NCBI GenBank assembly: GCA_946122785.1
Contig: CAMGYJ010000009.1
Span: 27,191,633 to 27,255,632, forward strand
Origin: Linum tenue
Taxonomy: Eukaryota > Streptophyta > Magnoliopsida > Malpighiales > Linaceae
Reading direction: 5' to 3'
DNA length: 64,000 nucleotides
The notes under the pieces: generated by a model
The model's input: the letters and a program-made list of their open reading frames with translations, nothing else
Told to the model about the DNA's origin: nothing
The model's database searches: none
Position numbers and translations under genes: made by a program
Part shown: positions 10,956 through 22,688 of the stretch, piece by piece
Layout of the letters: each line of letters begins with the position of its first letter
How positions within the stretch are numbered: position 1 is the stretch's first letter

Positions 10956-12187
10956 ACTTAACTTAGAGCGTTGATCCTTATTAAGTCGGGCTTAGCATGT
11001 GCAGTTATTTAAACAATTATTAGCAGTTAATTATACGGTTCTGTTACTCAGCGCGTTGTTAGCGATTAACTGCAGAATCTCAAAATAGGCCATATGACTA
11101 ACCATGTCCATTTAAGAACTCTCTTATGCGGCAGGCGGTTAACCACTAATCGCATGATTGCGATTCGATTACAATTAACCAAAAAAATTGTACTCGTATA
11201 GGCACCTCTACCTGTAACAGGTAAGCACCCTATCTTCTCTCTTTGTCTATATATTAAACACACATGTAAATGTCTTAAATTTTTGTAGTGAATTGAACAA
11301 TTTCAATGTAAATAATGCTAATTACCTGCTTTTTGTTCTTGTGCAGACTCAATTGTAAGCTTCCTCCCAAAACTCATGAACAGCACTGAAACAATCTTTA
11401 TATTGAGAAGAGTTTGATCTCAATAGAGAGTCGAAACTTGCTGGAACTGAAACTAATCGAGAAGAGTTTTTTTGAAGTGATAATCGAGAAGAGTTTGATC
11501 AAACTTTATCTTCGGCGCTCGTAGATGAATGATTAAGACTATCTTGGCTTAACTAATTTGTCTGGCAAAAAAACTAATTTTGTTTGTTGGGAACTTCTCA
11601 CTGACTTGAAGTAACTATTATCGCGCATCCTAGAAGTGCGGGCACCACAGGCTGAATAAATAAGCAAAAGGCGTCTTCTCCTTTTCATTGCCTCGCAGGT
11701 TTTGTCTGTCTTCCCCCCGAAACGATCTGCGCTTCTGCATCGCAAAGAAAGATCATTGAGAGAGCTCAATTCCGAAAGCAATAACACTAGGTTAGTAAGA
11801 TCCCCCGATTTCCCCCCTAATTTTGACCCATTTCATCATATGTGATTATGTTCTTTTAGGCGCGCTATCTTTTCACTCTTTTGTTTGTATTCCACTCAGA
11901 GCTGGAGATTTTCTGTCCATAATTTGAATTTTTATCCCCTCCCTATCTTTCCCCCTTATCAAGTAAACCCCGGTTAGGGCGCGTAGCACTCTTTCTTTTC
12001 TTCCTTCTGTTTTCTCTCCCCCCTCGTCGCGGGTTTATGGTTTTTGATTGTTTTGGCCATCTGGGTACCTTGTAATCGTATCAAAGTTTTGAGCTTTTGA
12101 CGCTGGCTTGATGGTTTAAGGTTCTTCAGTGGTGGGTTTTTGATTGGTTGATTGTCTTGCGCGCCGAACTGAACTTTCTGTTCAGCA
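10956..12187. other. Intergenic and 5' region upstream of the aminopeptidase gene
   Basis: No supported coding frame. The pyrimidine-rich stretch from about 11690 and the sequence CACTAG/GTTAGTAAG near 11790 could be a 5' untranslated exon and its donor site. This is unproven. Confidence 0.35.
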
Positions 12188-15100
12188 ATGGCTCGGTTGT
12201 TGATTCCTCCGTGCAAAAGTTCGTGTTTTCCAAAGACCAGTCTCTTGAGTTTGTTCTCCTCGGCTCCTGTGATTACTCGTAACCCGTTTCTTATTCTTTT
12301 AATTCATTCGAACTCTCTCTTTTTACTTGAACTAACCGCACCGGGATTTGTTTCTGAAATGGTTCACTTTTAACTCTCCTGTCACCGTTGTTTGACTGAT
12401 TGTGTTTTGACGATGATGCTTATCATATGGCAGATTTCGGCTTCTTTACTGATTCTTGTTGCCGTTTTCATTTTGTTCGTTTGCAGCACCAGGCCACAAG
12501 CCGAGCTAGTTGCTTGAGGAGTTCTTTGAGAAGTGCATCTAGTTACAGGCAACTTCTTCGTTCTGTGGTGAGTATTACAATGCTGGACCTCACTTTCGAA
12601 AAGCTTTTAACAGTCGGTGATTTGGGAGTCTAACTTTGGCTATTAAAATTGGTGGATATAGGTCTCATTCCAAAGAAATAATCAGTTTTTGCATCCCGGA
12701 TTATATGTATGTATATCTTCCTTTACTGTGCTTTTTACATTTGACTTGCATGCATCATACTGTTAGTTTCGTTTTATTGATCATATGGTTGTTGACAACC
12801 GTTTCAGAGTACTACGCAACACAGTCAGAGGCTAATCTGTTCAGTTGCTACAGAACCGGTACTCCAGCAGACCGAAGAAGCCAAAATGGATGCACCGAAG
12901 GAAATCTTTTTGAAGGATTATAAGTTACCTGATTATTACTTCGAGACGGTATGCTCTAGGTTAAGTTAGAATGTTGAGTGCTTAAGACTCTGAATTCTGT
13001 TATGGTTGCTATATTGAAAGCATTTCCTCAATTTTTTTTATAATGGTGATTCAAATTCATTGATTAAGCGAGAAAAGAAAACAGAAAGAAAGCGTTTCCT
13101 TGATTGTTAATGCTTATATTTGCTATGATCTCAGGTTGATTTGAGCTTTGCTCTGGGCGAGGAGAAAACACTTGTTAACTCAAAAATAACTGTGTCTCCC
13201 AGAGTTGAAGGTGACTATTACTATACACTTGTTGTAGCTCAATGGATTATGTCAAAAGATTGTAGCAAATATTTCATCTTCATAGTTGCATTTATTTTAG
13301 GACATGTTATTCATCTATGTTGTTGAATAGGTTCCTCTTCCCCGCTGGTTTTGGATGGACATGATCTAAAGCTACTCTCCATCAAGATCAATGGGAACGG
13401 ACTGAAGGTACCTGATCATTTTGTCAGATTAGTTTTATTAAGTTCGTGCTCCAATGTCTTTCTGGCGTGTTTATTGCTTGGTAATATTCTTCTGATACTA
13501 TTTTATATGCTTTGGTCCTACTCTTTCAGTGCTTACATGCTTTCCTGTTGTGACCATCAAAGTCTTAAAACTAGAGTAAGACCTAGGTGTCTTGGCATTG
13601 ATGCTTGTATTTGGCTACTTCTTTAACTGAATCTATGTTGCTTTCTTTATGATTTTCCAGGATGCACATTATCAAGTCGATTCCCGGCACTTGACCATCC
13701 TGTCACCTCCAAGTGGCGCATTCACTTTGGAAATCCTCACCGAGATTTATCCACATAAGAACACTTCCCTAGAGGTAAAACACAGTGTATCCATTTCTTC
13801 TATTTCTTACTTCATGATGCTTCTTCTCTCAATCTTTTATTTCCTTCTTGCAGGGACTTTACAAGTCAACTGGGAACTTCTGCACTCAATGTGAAGCGGA
13901 GGGTTTCCGTAATATCACATTTTTCCAGGTTAAATTTTGGAAGAAACTTTTTCTTGGAAGCCTGTTTGACAGACTATTCTGACTGACTTCTTTCTTTCTG
14001 ATTTTGCTAACAGGATCGTCCAGATATAATGGCCAAGTACACGTGCCGAATTGAAGCTGATAAGTTGCTATACCCAGTTTTGCTGTCTAATGGAAATCTT
14101 TTAGAACAAGGAGAACTTGAGGTAGATTGACGCTTATAATGCACTGTTTCATGTACATAATGAATCAAGTTATTGATGCCAAGTTCTCTGGGTTCTTTTC
14201 GCAGGGTGGTAAACATTTCGCTCTTTGGGAAGACCCCTTCAAAAAACCATGTTACTTGTTTGCTTTAGTGGCTGGACAGCTGGAGAGCAGAGATGACACA
14301 TTTGTCACGCGATCTGGTCGGAACGTGCAGCTTAGAATCTGGACCCCTGCAGAAGACTTGTCCAAGACTGCACATGCCATGTATTCACTTAAGGCTGCAA
14401 TGAAATGGGATGAAGATGTCAGTATCTTCCCTTGAGCTTCTGTTTTTCCATCATTGAAAGTCTTTAAGGTAATGCTTAATACGACACTGCTGCCTGCAGG
14501 TTTTTGGTCTTGAATATGACTTGGACCTCTTCAATATTGTTGCTGTCCCTGACTTCAACATGTAAGATGCTGCCTGCTTTCTTCTATTACTGGTTTAATG
14601 GTGGTTTCATATACTTTCTGCATGGAGATTGTCAGATTGATGATTGAAAACATATTTGGCTTGTATTCCTTGTTCCTTGATGCGATTCTATCTTTGTTAC
14701 GCAGGGGGGCGATGGAGAATAAGAGTTTGAATGTATGATTTTCTTGCTTTTTCTTAAATTTCTTGTATTCTCTAAATTGTTTTTGAGCTGACACAAGGAT
14801 CTTTTTTCAAAAGATATTCAATTCCAAGCTTGTCTTGGCATCTCCCGAGACTGCCTCAGATGCTGATTATGATGCCATCTTGGGCGTTATTGGTCATGAG
14901 GTTGGTTGTCCATTTTGACTGCCAATTTCCTTGTTCTGCTGCATCAATGAATTGAATAATTGACGCTGCTGTTTCTTGCATGCAGTATTTCCATAACTGG
15001 ACAGGCAACAGGTTGGTTTTATCTTCTGGGAGTTCTAGTTTCATAGCTTTTCTAATGTTGCGAAGTCTCTGTTTATATTGGAACATGTTATAAATGCTAA

Positions 15101-18100
15101 ACAAAAACACCTTCAGGGTGACTTGTCGAGACTGGTTCCAGCTCAGTTTAAAGGAAGGTCTTACAGTATTCAGAGACCAGGTATAACCCTCTTGTTTCAT
15201 CTCTACTTTTTTGCCATTTTGCTTTGACCGACAATATCTGTTTTAGGAATTTTCATCTGATCTGGGAAGTCGCCCGGTGAAGAGGATTGATGATGTTTCT
15301 AGACTTCGCAATTATCAGTTCCCACAGGTTTTACTTAGCCTTTTGCGGTTGTCTTCCAATGCATTGCTTTATAATGTTATTAGCATTAGCTTCTTTGCAC
15401 TAATGTGCATGTCCTGTAAAAAAATTAGGATGCTGGTCCCATGGCGCACCCTGTTAGGCCTCATTCTTACATCAAGGTTTGTTATCTAATCTTTCAGATC
15501 ATTGCCTTTGGCTTTTTACCCTTAGTTCAGATATTCTTATGATCCTGCTTTTCTTATTTCCTCAGATGGACAACTTCTATACAGGTTAGTTCCTCTGTTG
15601 GGTAACAAGAGAAGTTGATACTAAGGGAGAGAAAAATTTGTACGTTTATTTTTTTGTGATGGATTTCTGACTTCTGCCTTTGATTTGCAATCGTGCTGGT
15701 TCTGATTTGGGACTGTTCTCCAACTTCTAGTGACGGTATGCTTACTTCATGGTGCTTTGTGTTTCCTTCATCTGGTTTTGATGTGCGCCTTATTTTATGA
15801 TCTAACCATCTTTTGTTTGTTTGTCTTCATTGCAGGTGTACGAGAAGGTTTGTTTTCATCATTCCTGGTTCCCTATATCAATATTTTCCTTCTGGAAATC
15901 AGACAAAAATGAGTGCTAGCAGGAAACTAGAATAATAATGTTAATGTGTAATAACGTTTTTACAGGGTGCTGAAGTCGTCCGGATGTATAAAACCTTGCT
16001 GGGGAGCGAGGGGTTCAGAAAGGTATAGCACAAGTAATATGGGTAATTATGTGATGTCTGTATACTTTTACACTGCTTACTCATCAGAGTTCCATATTGC
16101 AGGGGATGGATCTCTACTTTAAGAGGCATGATGGTCAAGCTGTCACCTGTGAAGATTTCTTTGCTGCCATGAGAGATGCAAATGGTGTTGATTTTGCAAA
16201 CTTCTTGTTATGGTACAGGATCTATATGCTTACACATTTTTTTTTTACTTTGCTTTGTTGTTGCATATGCTTAATACTGCTTTTGAACCACAGGTATTCA
16301 CAAGCTGGCACACCAATTGTGAAAGTTGCTTCAAGTTATAATGCAGAAGCTAAGACTTTCTCCTTGAAGTTCAGGTACAAAAGCTAAGGATATTATTCCG
16401 AGATCAATACATTATTTTTTTTTAAAAGATCCCCGTTTTTATTGTAATCTAATGTGATAAATTCTGCAGTCAAGAGGTGCCACCTACACCTGGACAGCCT
16501 ATAAAAGAACCTATGTTCATTCCAGTGGCATTAGGCATGCTGAACTCAAGTGGCAAGGACTTGCCGCTTACTTCTGTATTTCACGATGGGATGTTGCAGT
16601 CCATTGCCAGCAATGGTGAACCAGTCTACAGTACTGTACTTAGGGTAACCAAGGTTAGTGGAGAAGAAACTTGTGGGTGAATCTGATTTCCTTGGCTCTC
16701 ACTCATACTATACTTTGTCCTTAGGTACTGTGAACATGACACCTCTTCAAAGTCCTTGGTCAACGTTAACTCTTAGTACAAAGATAAAGAGTATTTTTCT
16801 GAGAAATGTTCCCATTTAATACAACTCTAAAATTGTTATTTGGACTAAGCCTTAAGGAGTATGTTTCTGTATATTTCCAAGTCTAAACATGTAATCTCTA
16901 CTTGCCCTATATTCTCCACACTTTAGTTAGAAATTAGAAGCCCTAATGCTTGGCTGACCTTAAATACAAACTTCTATTAACTTTATGCCTACTTCTTCTT
17001 TTCCCCGTAGTAAAGTGTTGTTGATGCTAATGATTCTAATTTCTTATGTGTGCTCGTCTTAACAGAAAGAAGAGGAATTTATTTTCTCCGACATAACCGA
17101 GAAGCCAGTTCCTTCTCTGTTTCGGGGATATAGTGCTCCTATCCGTCTTGAAGCCGATCTTTCTGACGATGATCTGTTCTTCCTCCTTGCTCACGATTCA
17201 GATGAGTTCAACCGGTTTGTCCTCTTTGACTGACTGCCACATTTTCACTTAATCAAGTTGTGAATAGGAGTATATTCATTTCTTCTTTGTTCCGTATTTT
17301 TCTTTGTTTCGTTATTAGGTGGGAAGCTGGGCAGCTCTTGGCTAGGAACCTGATGCTCACCCTAGTGGCTGATTTCCAACAAAATAAGCCATTGGTTCTG
17401 AATCCAAAGTTTGTGCAGGGGCTGAAAAGCATTCTTATCGACTCGTCCTTGGATAAAGTATGGTACAATATATATTTTATGTTTCTGACTCTTCCCACAT
17501 GGAGCAAAATCTCTATTTTGCTAATTAATTTCCTGTTTGATTGTTTAGGAATTTATTGCGAAGGCCATTACTCTGCCTGGTGAGGGTGAAATAATGGACA
17601 TGATGAAAGTTGCAGACCCTGATGCTGTTCATGCCGTCCGCTCCTTCATTAGGAAGCAGCTTGCTTCTGAACTGAGAGCCGAACTTCTGAATACTGTATG
17701 ATAGATAATCCTGCATAGCGCTTATGACCAATCCACACTTTTTTCTAGTTTCCTCTAATGACATCTCAATTTGTTCTGTGTTTTCACAGGTCAAGAACAA
17801 CCGCAGTTCTGAAGCATATGAGTTTAACCACCCAAATATGGCTAGGCGGGCACTGAAGAACATTGCTCTTGGTTTGTATTGTTTGTCTGGCACTTTTCAA
17901 CTTGCTAATCACTTTGTTTTGAAATTGATATCGCTAACTGATGATGTTGGTCTTTTCAAAATCCTTTTTGCAGCCTATCTGGCTTCACTTCAAGATGAGG
18001 AGTCAGCTACCCTTGCACTGAATGAATACAAGTCTGCCACGAACATGACAGACCAGTTTGCAGCTTTGGCAGCCATAGCTCAGAACCCTGGTAAAACTCG

Positions 18101-18909
18101 GGAGGAAGTGTTGGCTGACTTCTACAACAAGTGGCAAGATAACTTTTTGGTGAGCAATTGGTGTAGGTGTCACTTCTTATTATCTTAGTGGTTGTTTAGC
18201 TCTATGCTAACTTTCCCTTTCCAGGTTGTGAACAAATGGTTCGCCCTTCAAGCCAGGGCGGATATTCCTGGGAATGTGGAGAACGTGCGGAATCTCCTGA
18301 ATCATCCAGCATTTGATTTGCGCAATCCAAACAAGGTTATAGACGCAAATTAGATGCAATATCATCAACAATGTCCTCATGTCCATGTCTTTCGAGACGG
18401 GATTATACTAAGATTGGTTATCTCATTTTTACAGGTCTATGCTTTGATTGGAGGATTTGCCGGGTCCCCAGTTAACTTCCACGCCAAGGATGGTTCAGGC
18501 TACAAGTTCTTGGGCGAGATAGTGGTCCAACTTGACAAAATCAACCCTCAGGTTTGCAAATCGTTGTCTTGATGATGACATGCCCCCAGGATTCCTTTCT
18601 TCATTGTTCTTTGCCTAATTAATTAACACCCCCTCCTTGGGATGGTGGGTTTTGCAGGTGGCTTCCCGAATGGTTTCAGCCTTCTCTAGATGGAGGCGAT
18701 ACGATGAAACCAGGCAGAGTCTCGCCAAGGTAAGCTTATCCAAACAAGTAGCTTTGATGATGTTAGTAGTCTTGTTGTGTTCGAGAGAGATGGCTGAACG
18801 CACTCTTTTGTTTTTGGTCTTGTTGCAGGCACAGTTGGAGATGATAGTGTCTGCCAACGGACTGTCGGAGAACGTCTTCGAGATTGCTTCCAAAAGTTTG
18901 GCTGTCTGA
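12188..18909 (+). CDS. MPA1: M1 family aminopeptidase (puromycin-sensitive/PepN type), 32 coding exons
   Basis: Zinc metallopeptidase that removes N-terminal residues; closest recognised relative is Arabidopsis meiotic prophase aminopeptidase 1. Exons: 12188-12268, 12487-12567, 12808-12948, 13135-13210, 13331-13407, 13661-13774, 13854-13928, 14014-14121, 14205-14417, 14500-14561, 14705-14732, 14814-14900, 14986-15011, 15117-15180, 15247-15327, 15429-15476, 15566-15584, 15731-15735, 15836-15847, 15966-16022, 16103-16212, 16294-16374, 16470-16653, 17066-17214, 17319-17457, 17549-17695, 17790-17871, 17974-18149, 18225-18335, 18435-18551, 18658-18729, 18829-18909. They total 2904 nt (967 residues plus stop); all introns are GT-AG and every phase joins. 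Seen: GAMEN at 344-348, HEYFH at 380-384, third zinc ligand Glu403 and a Tyr464 in VYEKGAE. The Ser/Arg-rich N-terminus before KMDAPKE resembles an organelle targeting peptide (inference). The gene appears intact. The first exon's donor is the least certain boundary. Confidence 0.93.
15731..15735 (+). other. MPA1: 5-nt micro-exon 18 of the aminopeptidase gene
   Basis: TGACG lies between an AG acceptor (CTTCTAG) and a GT donor (GTATGC). Exon 17 ends in phase 1 with G, so TG completes a valine codon and ACG a threonine. Without this exon the frame breaks. Confidence 0.85.
15836..15847 (+). other. MPA1: 12-nt micro-exon 19 carrying the catalytic tyrosine
   Basis: GTGTACGAGAAG encodes Val-Tyr-Glu-Lys between a TTGCAG acceptor and a GTTTGT donor. 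The tyrosine is 84 residues after the first His of HEYFH, the spacing expected for the transition-state tyrosine of PepN-type enzymes. Confidence 0.85.
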
Positions 18910-21233
18910 ACTTTTTAACGACGCAGACCAAGTTCCACAGAGATGTTAGAGTTTAAAGAACAGTTAGTTTCTTCTGTGATATGGTGATTCTACTTTGAAA
19001 ATTTTATGGGAACAGAAGTTTGGTTCTATATTTGGTTTCTATTCTTTCTTTCATGAAGTCCTATTAGCACTTAGGTTGGCCGACGAAACAATTTGGTTGT
19101 GTTTCTTTCATCTGAATCCTATCTCGAATTTTGCTGCACAAGAAATGAAATCATGGATGGGATCGCCATTTCCACAGGAAAGAATGGTATATTAGATTAT
19201 TGCCAACCTTACTTTCTGTGATTAAAGCTAACTGCCACATGGCTTCCAAACTTATATCAACTCCCATTAGAAATAGAGTAGCAGAATGGACAAGGCACTA
19301 TTAGTACTAGCCGCCTAACAGAACTTACAGAACCCTTGACCTGACCAAAATTTTATTCGATTCAGACTTCTAGTATTTCTAGAATTCCAATTTATTGGTA
19401 GATAGAAGGGACCGGAGCCGATTCTGGGTTGGGGTTTCTTTCCTCAATTAATGAGGGATTTCTTGTACAAAAGTACGAGCTTCGATTAGATAAGTAATAG
19501 ATAATTTTATAATGAATTTATGGTGAAATCGTAATTTAATAGTTTTATATCGGTAAATTCTATATTTGATTGGTCTTTAATGTCAATTTTTTTCCCGGTT
19601 TAATGGTACGGTGAGATTTAGCAAACAATTGTTCAGTTCTGCAACGTTCTATCAATAATTAATTAATTTATATTGGTTTTTATTGAGCAATAGCATAGTT
19701 TAATATAGTCCGAAACCAGGAGGCATGTATATGTAGTAGAGTCCTTCTTGGCGCCTCTCGATTATCGGTGGCAGTTCCTGCTACTACCGTGCCACCTACA
19801 ATACAGTGTCGACACATCCTATCCTAATGACTTCTATAATATGTTTTAGGTTAGAGCCCAACTTTCCAGCAATGGAAAATGGTTTCAGTGATAAAATAAT
19901 TCTTGAGTGTTCAGCGGTTGTTCAAACAACTACCTTCGCTCTATACGACTTTTGTATTTGACACCTGCAAAATACTATATTTCGCTAGATTCCCTCGTTA
20001 GGCTAATCAAAATTAAGGCTTCCCTTCAAAATCTGCCGCGGAAATCATGGATGAGAGATCTCACCCAAATGCAGAAGAATTAACTAACAATTTTGTTTGT
20101 TCATCACCAACTGGGTTTAATTCAGGGAGGTATTTTCCACAGTTGAGCAAACAACAACAAAAGTAGTATCTTGATTTTCCACATGGTTGCCAAATGCCAA
20201 TGGAACAGACAAGAAGCATCCCCTTAGGAATAATAATAACTACTATCCTAATAAAAATAAACCCAGGGAAATTTGATCATAAAAAAAATAATTAGAAAAG
20301 AGGCCAAATTGATGAACAAGGCAGAAAAGCATCAATCGATTAAAACAGAGCGTAGATGCTGCCAGCCGCCTAAGCAATGACATAACACACACTGTCCAAA
20401 TTATATTCAGCCGGTCAAACGTCCACTTCTAGATTTCCCCGTTTATAAATTTGTTCTCAAACCTACCCTCATTTCCAAGATATTGAATTTCCTCGCAGCT
20501 TCTATATTAAACCTAATACATAAATTAAAAAGTGTTTTTTTTTTAATATCAATATATAGTATCCACCTTATCCTAGAAATGACGAGGGGAAAGAAATTAC
20601 GAGAAAACTAATAAGATTTGAATCGATCATTTTGAAATAGCATTGCTATTATTGTCAATATCACCAGATCTGTTGACAAATTAAAAGTATTTCAACTTTA
20701 ACGAAACACGTAATCTCTGCGAGAACATTAGATAAAAAAATTAAAACAACTTATGAATCATAATTTATCCACAACTATAATTTACGTCTTACGAGCAGGT
20801 ACAATTTGTTTGATACTTTCGTAATGTCAACTACTGAATTAACATAAATATCTATAAAATTATCATTGCGTTAATTCAACAATTTAAATAGGGAGGACAT
20901 ATAATTCAACGACATCCGATCTGACTAATGGTTGCAACTTGCTAGCTTTATCGCGGTAGTAACAGAACTTATCTGAATCGTCACAAGAGTGGCAACAAAT
21001 CAAAAAAATATGTGAATTTATGCCCATAACTCACAAGGACCCTTCCAGCTAGTCATAGCTCATAAGCAGGAAGAAGGTTCCAAGAATGACAGTCCACTTC
21101 GGGTGGCGCCAGCCGCCAGCACCCAAAATTAATTTTCCGTGCTGATTACTCATAATGACAAACAGGAGAAAGCAAATGCATATCTGATATTATATTACCA
21201 AGGGGAAAGAAAAATATTGCTCATAACAAATGG
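18910..21233. other. AT-rich intergenic sequence after the aminopeptidase gene
   Basis: The first hundred or so bases are probably 3' untranslated region. Beyond that I see no gene, tRNA or repeat boundary that can be supported. Confidence 0.5.
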
Positions 21234-22375
21234 GTTAATCGCATATTTAGTCCCTGAATTATTAAATGTTTAGTAAACGAGCCCCCTAGATAAAATTATC
21301 GATTTACTAGCCCGGCAACTATACATTGTGAACATTAATACCCTCTAATTCATGGTTTTCTAAAGACCAACTTTGTACACTCTCTTTAACATATCGACAA
21401 CAACTTAGCACTATGTCATTCGTCCCATGAAATCAATCATCTGCGATCAAGGATGCTTTAAGATTTCAAGGTTAAGTCAACAACTATCGAGGAGACTAAA
21501 GAGCTTATGGGAATCTAGATTTGTAAGATTTTACTATCTTTCCGTTCAACTTATTCAATAACTTTAGAGTATTCACCAATATTGTACCCCCTTCCTTCCG
21601 AATTAAAGATTAAAGAATTCGTAATGAGTCAAATGTCCCCAAGTAGGATTCAAAGCTACAACCAATAAGTTAACAACCGACTGCTCTATCACTGAGCTAC
21701 TACAAGGAACAACGAGAGATAAGATCTCATAGAGTTAAATTCCCGTTCTCCTCCCATGAACAATATGAGTCCCCAGAACATTTATTAAGAACAACGTGTA
21801 TTAGTATTTAGTAAGTTGATAATATTAGTCGAGAAATTCAATATTGTTAACATTAATACTCTCCATTTCATATTTTATTTCAAAGATGTCTTATTTAGGT
21901 GAGCCAGTTTGTCTAAATTTTGCTAAACTTCTTACTAGAAGAAGTTTGGCACCTTGATCCTATGAGAATAGGATTAGGTGGCCTCCTATGGACAATGATC
22001 CTCTAATCCCTATTTGGCTGCAAATTGTAATTCCTCCCTATGAAAATCCTACTCTATAAAAGTAAAATCCCACTTAAATATCTCAATGATAGAGAATGCT
22101 TCGATTCAACGTCAAACTAAATTTAATATAACACCATTAAACAACTTAAAAAAAACTAGAATTGTAGGATTGTACTATTTTTAACCTTCTAAAAAATCTC
22201 AAAAGACTTCGATAATATTAGAGTGTATCAACCTTACTTTATCAAGAATTCAAGATAACAAATGTAGGGATTCACTACAGACAAAGTGGGTGAATAAGTC
22301 AATAACATTAATTTGAGAAGCTCTTTTGTTAAGTATTCATAATTCAGGTACTAAATAAGCCATTGACCTAATTTA
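21234..22375. mobile_element. Possible TIR element enclosing plastid-derived DNA
   Basis: The left end, GGGTTAATCGCATATTTAG followed by TCCCTGAATTAT, is mirrored at 22330-22375, whose reverse complement reads AGGTCAATGGCTTATTTAG followed by TACCTGAATTAT. Similarity extends about 45 bp with one indel. A clear target duplication was not found, so this may be two oppositely oriented copies of one repeat. Confidence 0.4.
21635..21708 (-). pseudogene. trnN-GUU: Decayed plastid-type trnN-GUU (tRNA-Asn) pseudogene
   Basis: The minus strand reads TAGTAGCTCAGTGATAGAGC, then CGGTTGTTAACTT with anticodon GTT, then TTTGAATCCTACTTGGGGA. This matches the plastid trnN-GUU layout (D-arm, anticodon arm, T-arm, acceptor). 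Most departures from the plastid sequence are G-to-A or C-to-T changes, and there is a 2-nt insertion near the 5' end and a broken T-arm pair, so it is unlikely to be functional. Best explained as nuclear-integrated plastid DNA. Confidence 0.75.
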
Positions 22376-22474
22376 AACAAATTCAACGAACGATTTCCAC
22401 GTTCATTGGCTAGCTCGGAAATTCAAATCCTTCTTCTTTGACCAGTTTTCCAGCATCTCAATAGTCTCCCACTT

Positions 22475-22480
22475 TATAAA
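22475..22480 (+). promoter_or_regulatory. TATA box of the BTB gene
   Basis: TATAAA in CCCACTTTATAAACC lies 209 bases before the start codon, followed by a CT-rich leader typical of plant 5' untranslated regions. Confidence 0.5.
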
Positions 22481-22688
22481 CCAAAAACCCCAACGAATTT
22501 CCTCTCCCCTCAAAAACCAGCCTGTTGCATCTTCATACCTCCGCCACTCGCTCGCCGTTGGCGCTTCTTCTCTCAAAGTCGCCGACTTTTCCCATTTTCC
22601 TTTTCCGGGTCCTTGCTATTTTCAGAGGAAAATCAAGAGAGCTGAAAAAAACAGGGGAAAAACAGAGAGATTTTTCTCAGACAAACAA

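Noticed and set aside
21635..21708. Functional nuclear tRNA-Asn gene
   Set aside because: The sequence follows the plastid trnN with many transitions, an insertion in the acceptor region and a broken T-arm, so a pseudogene is more likely.
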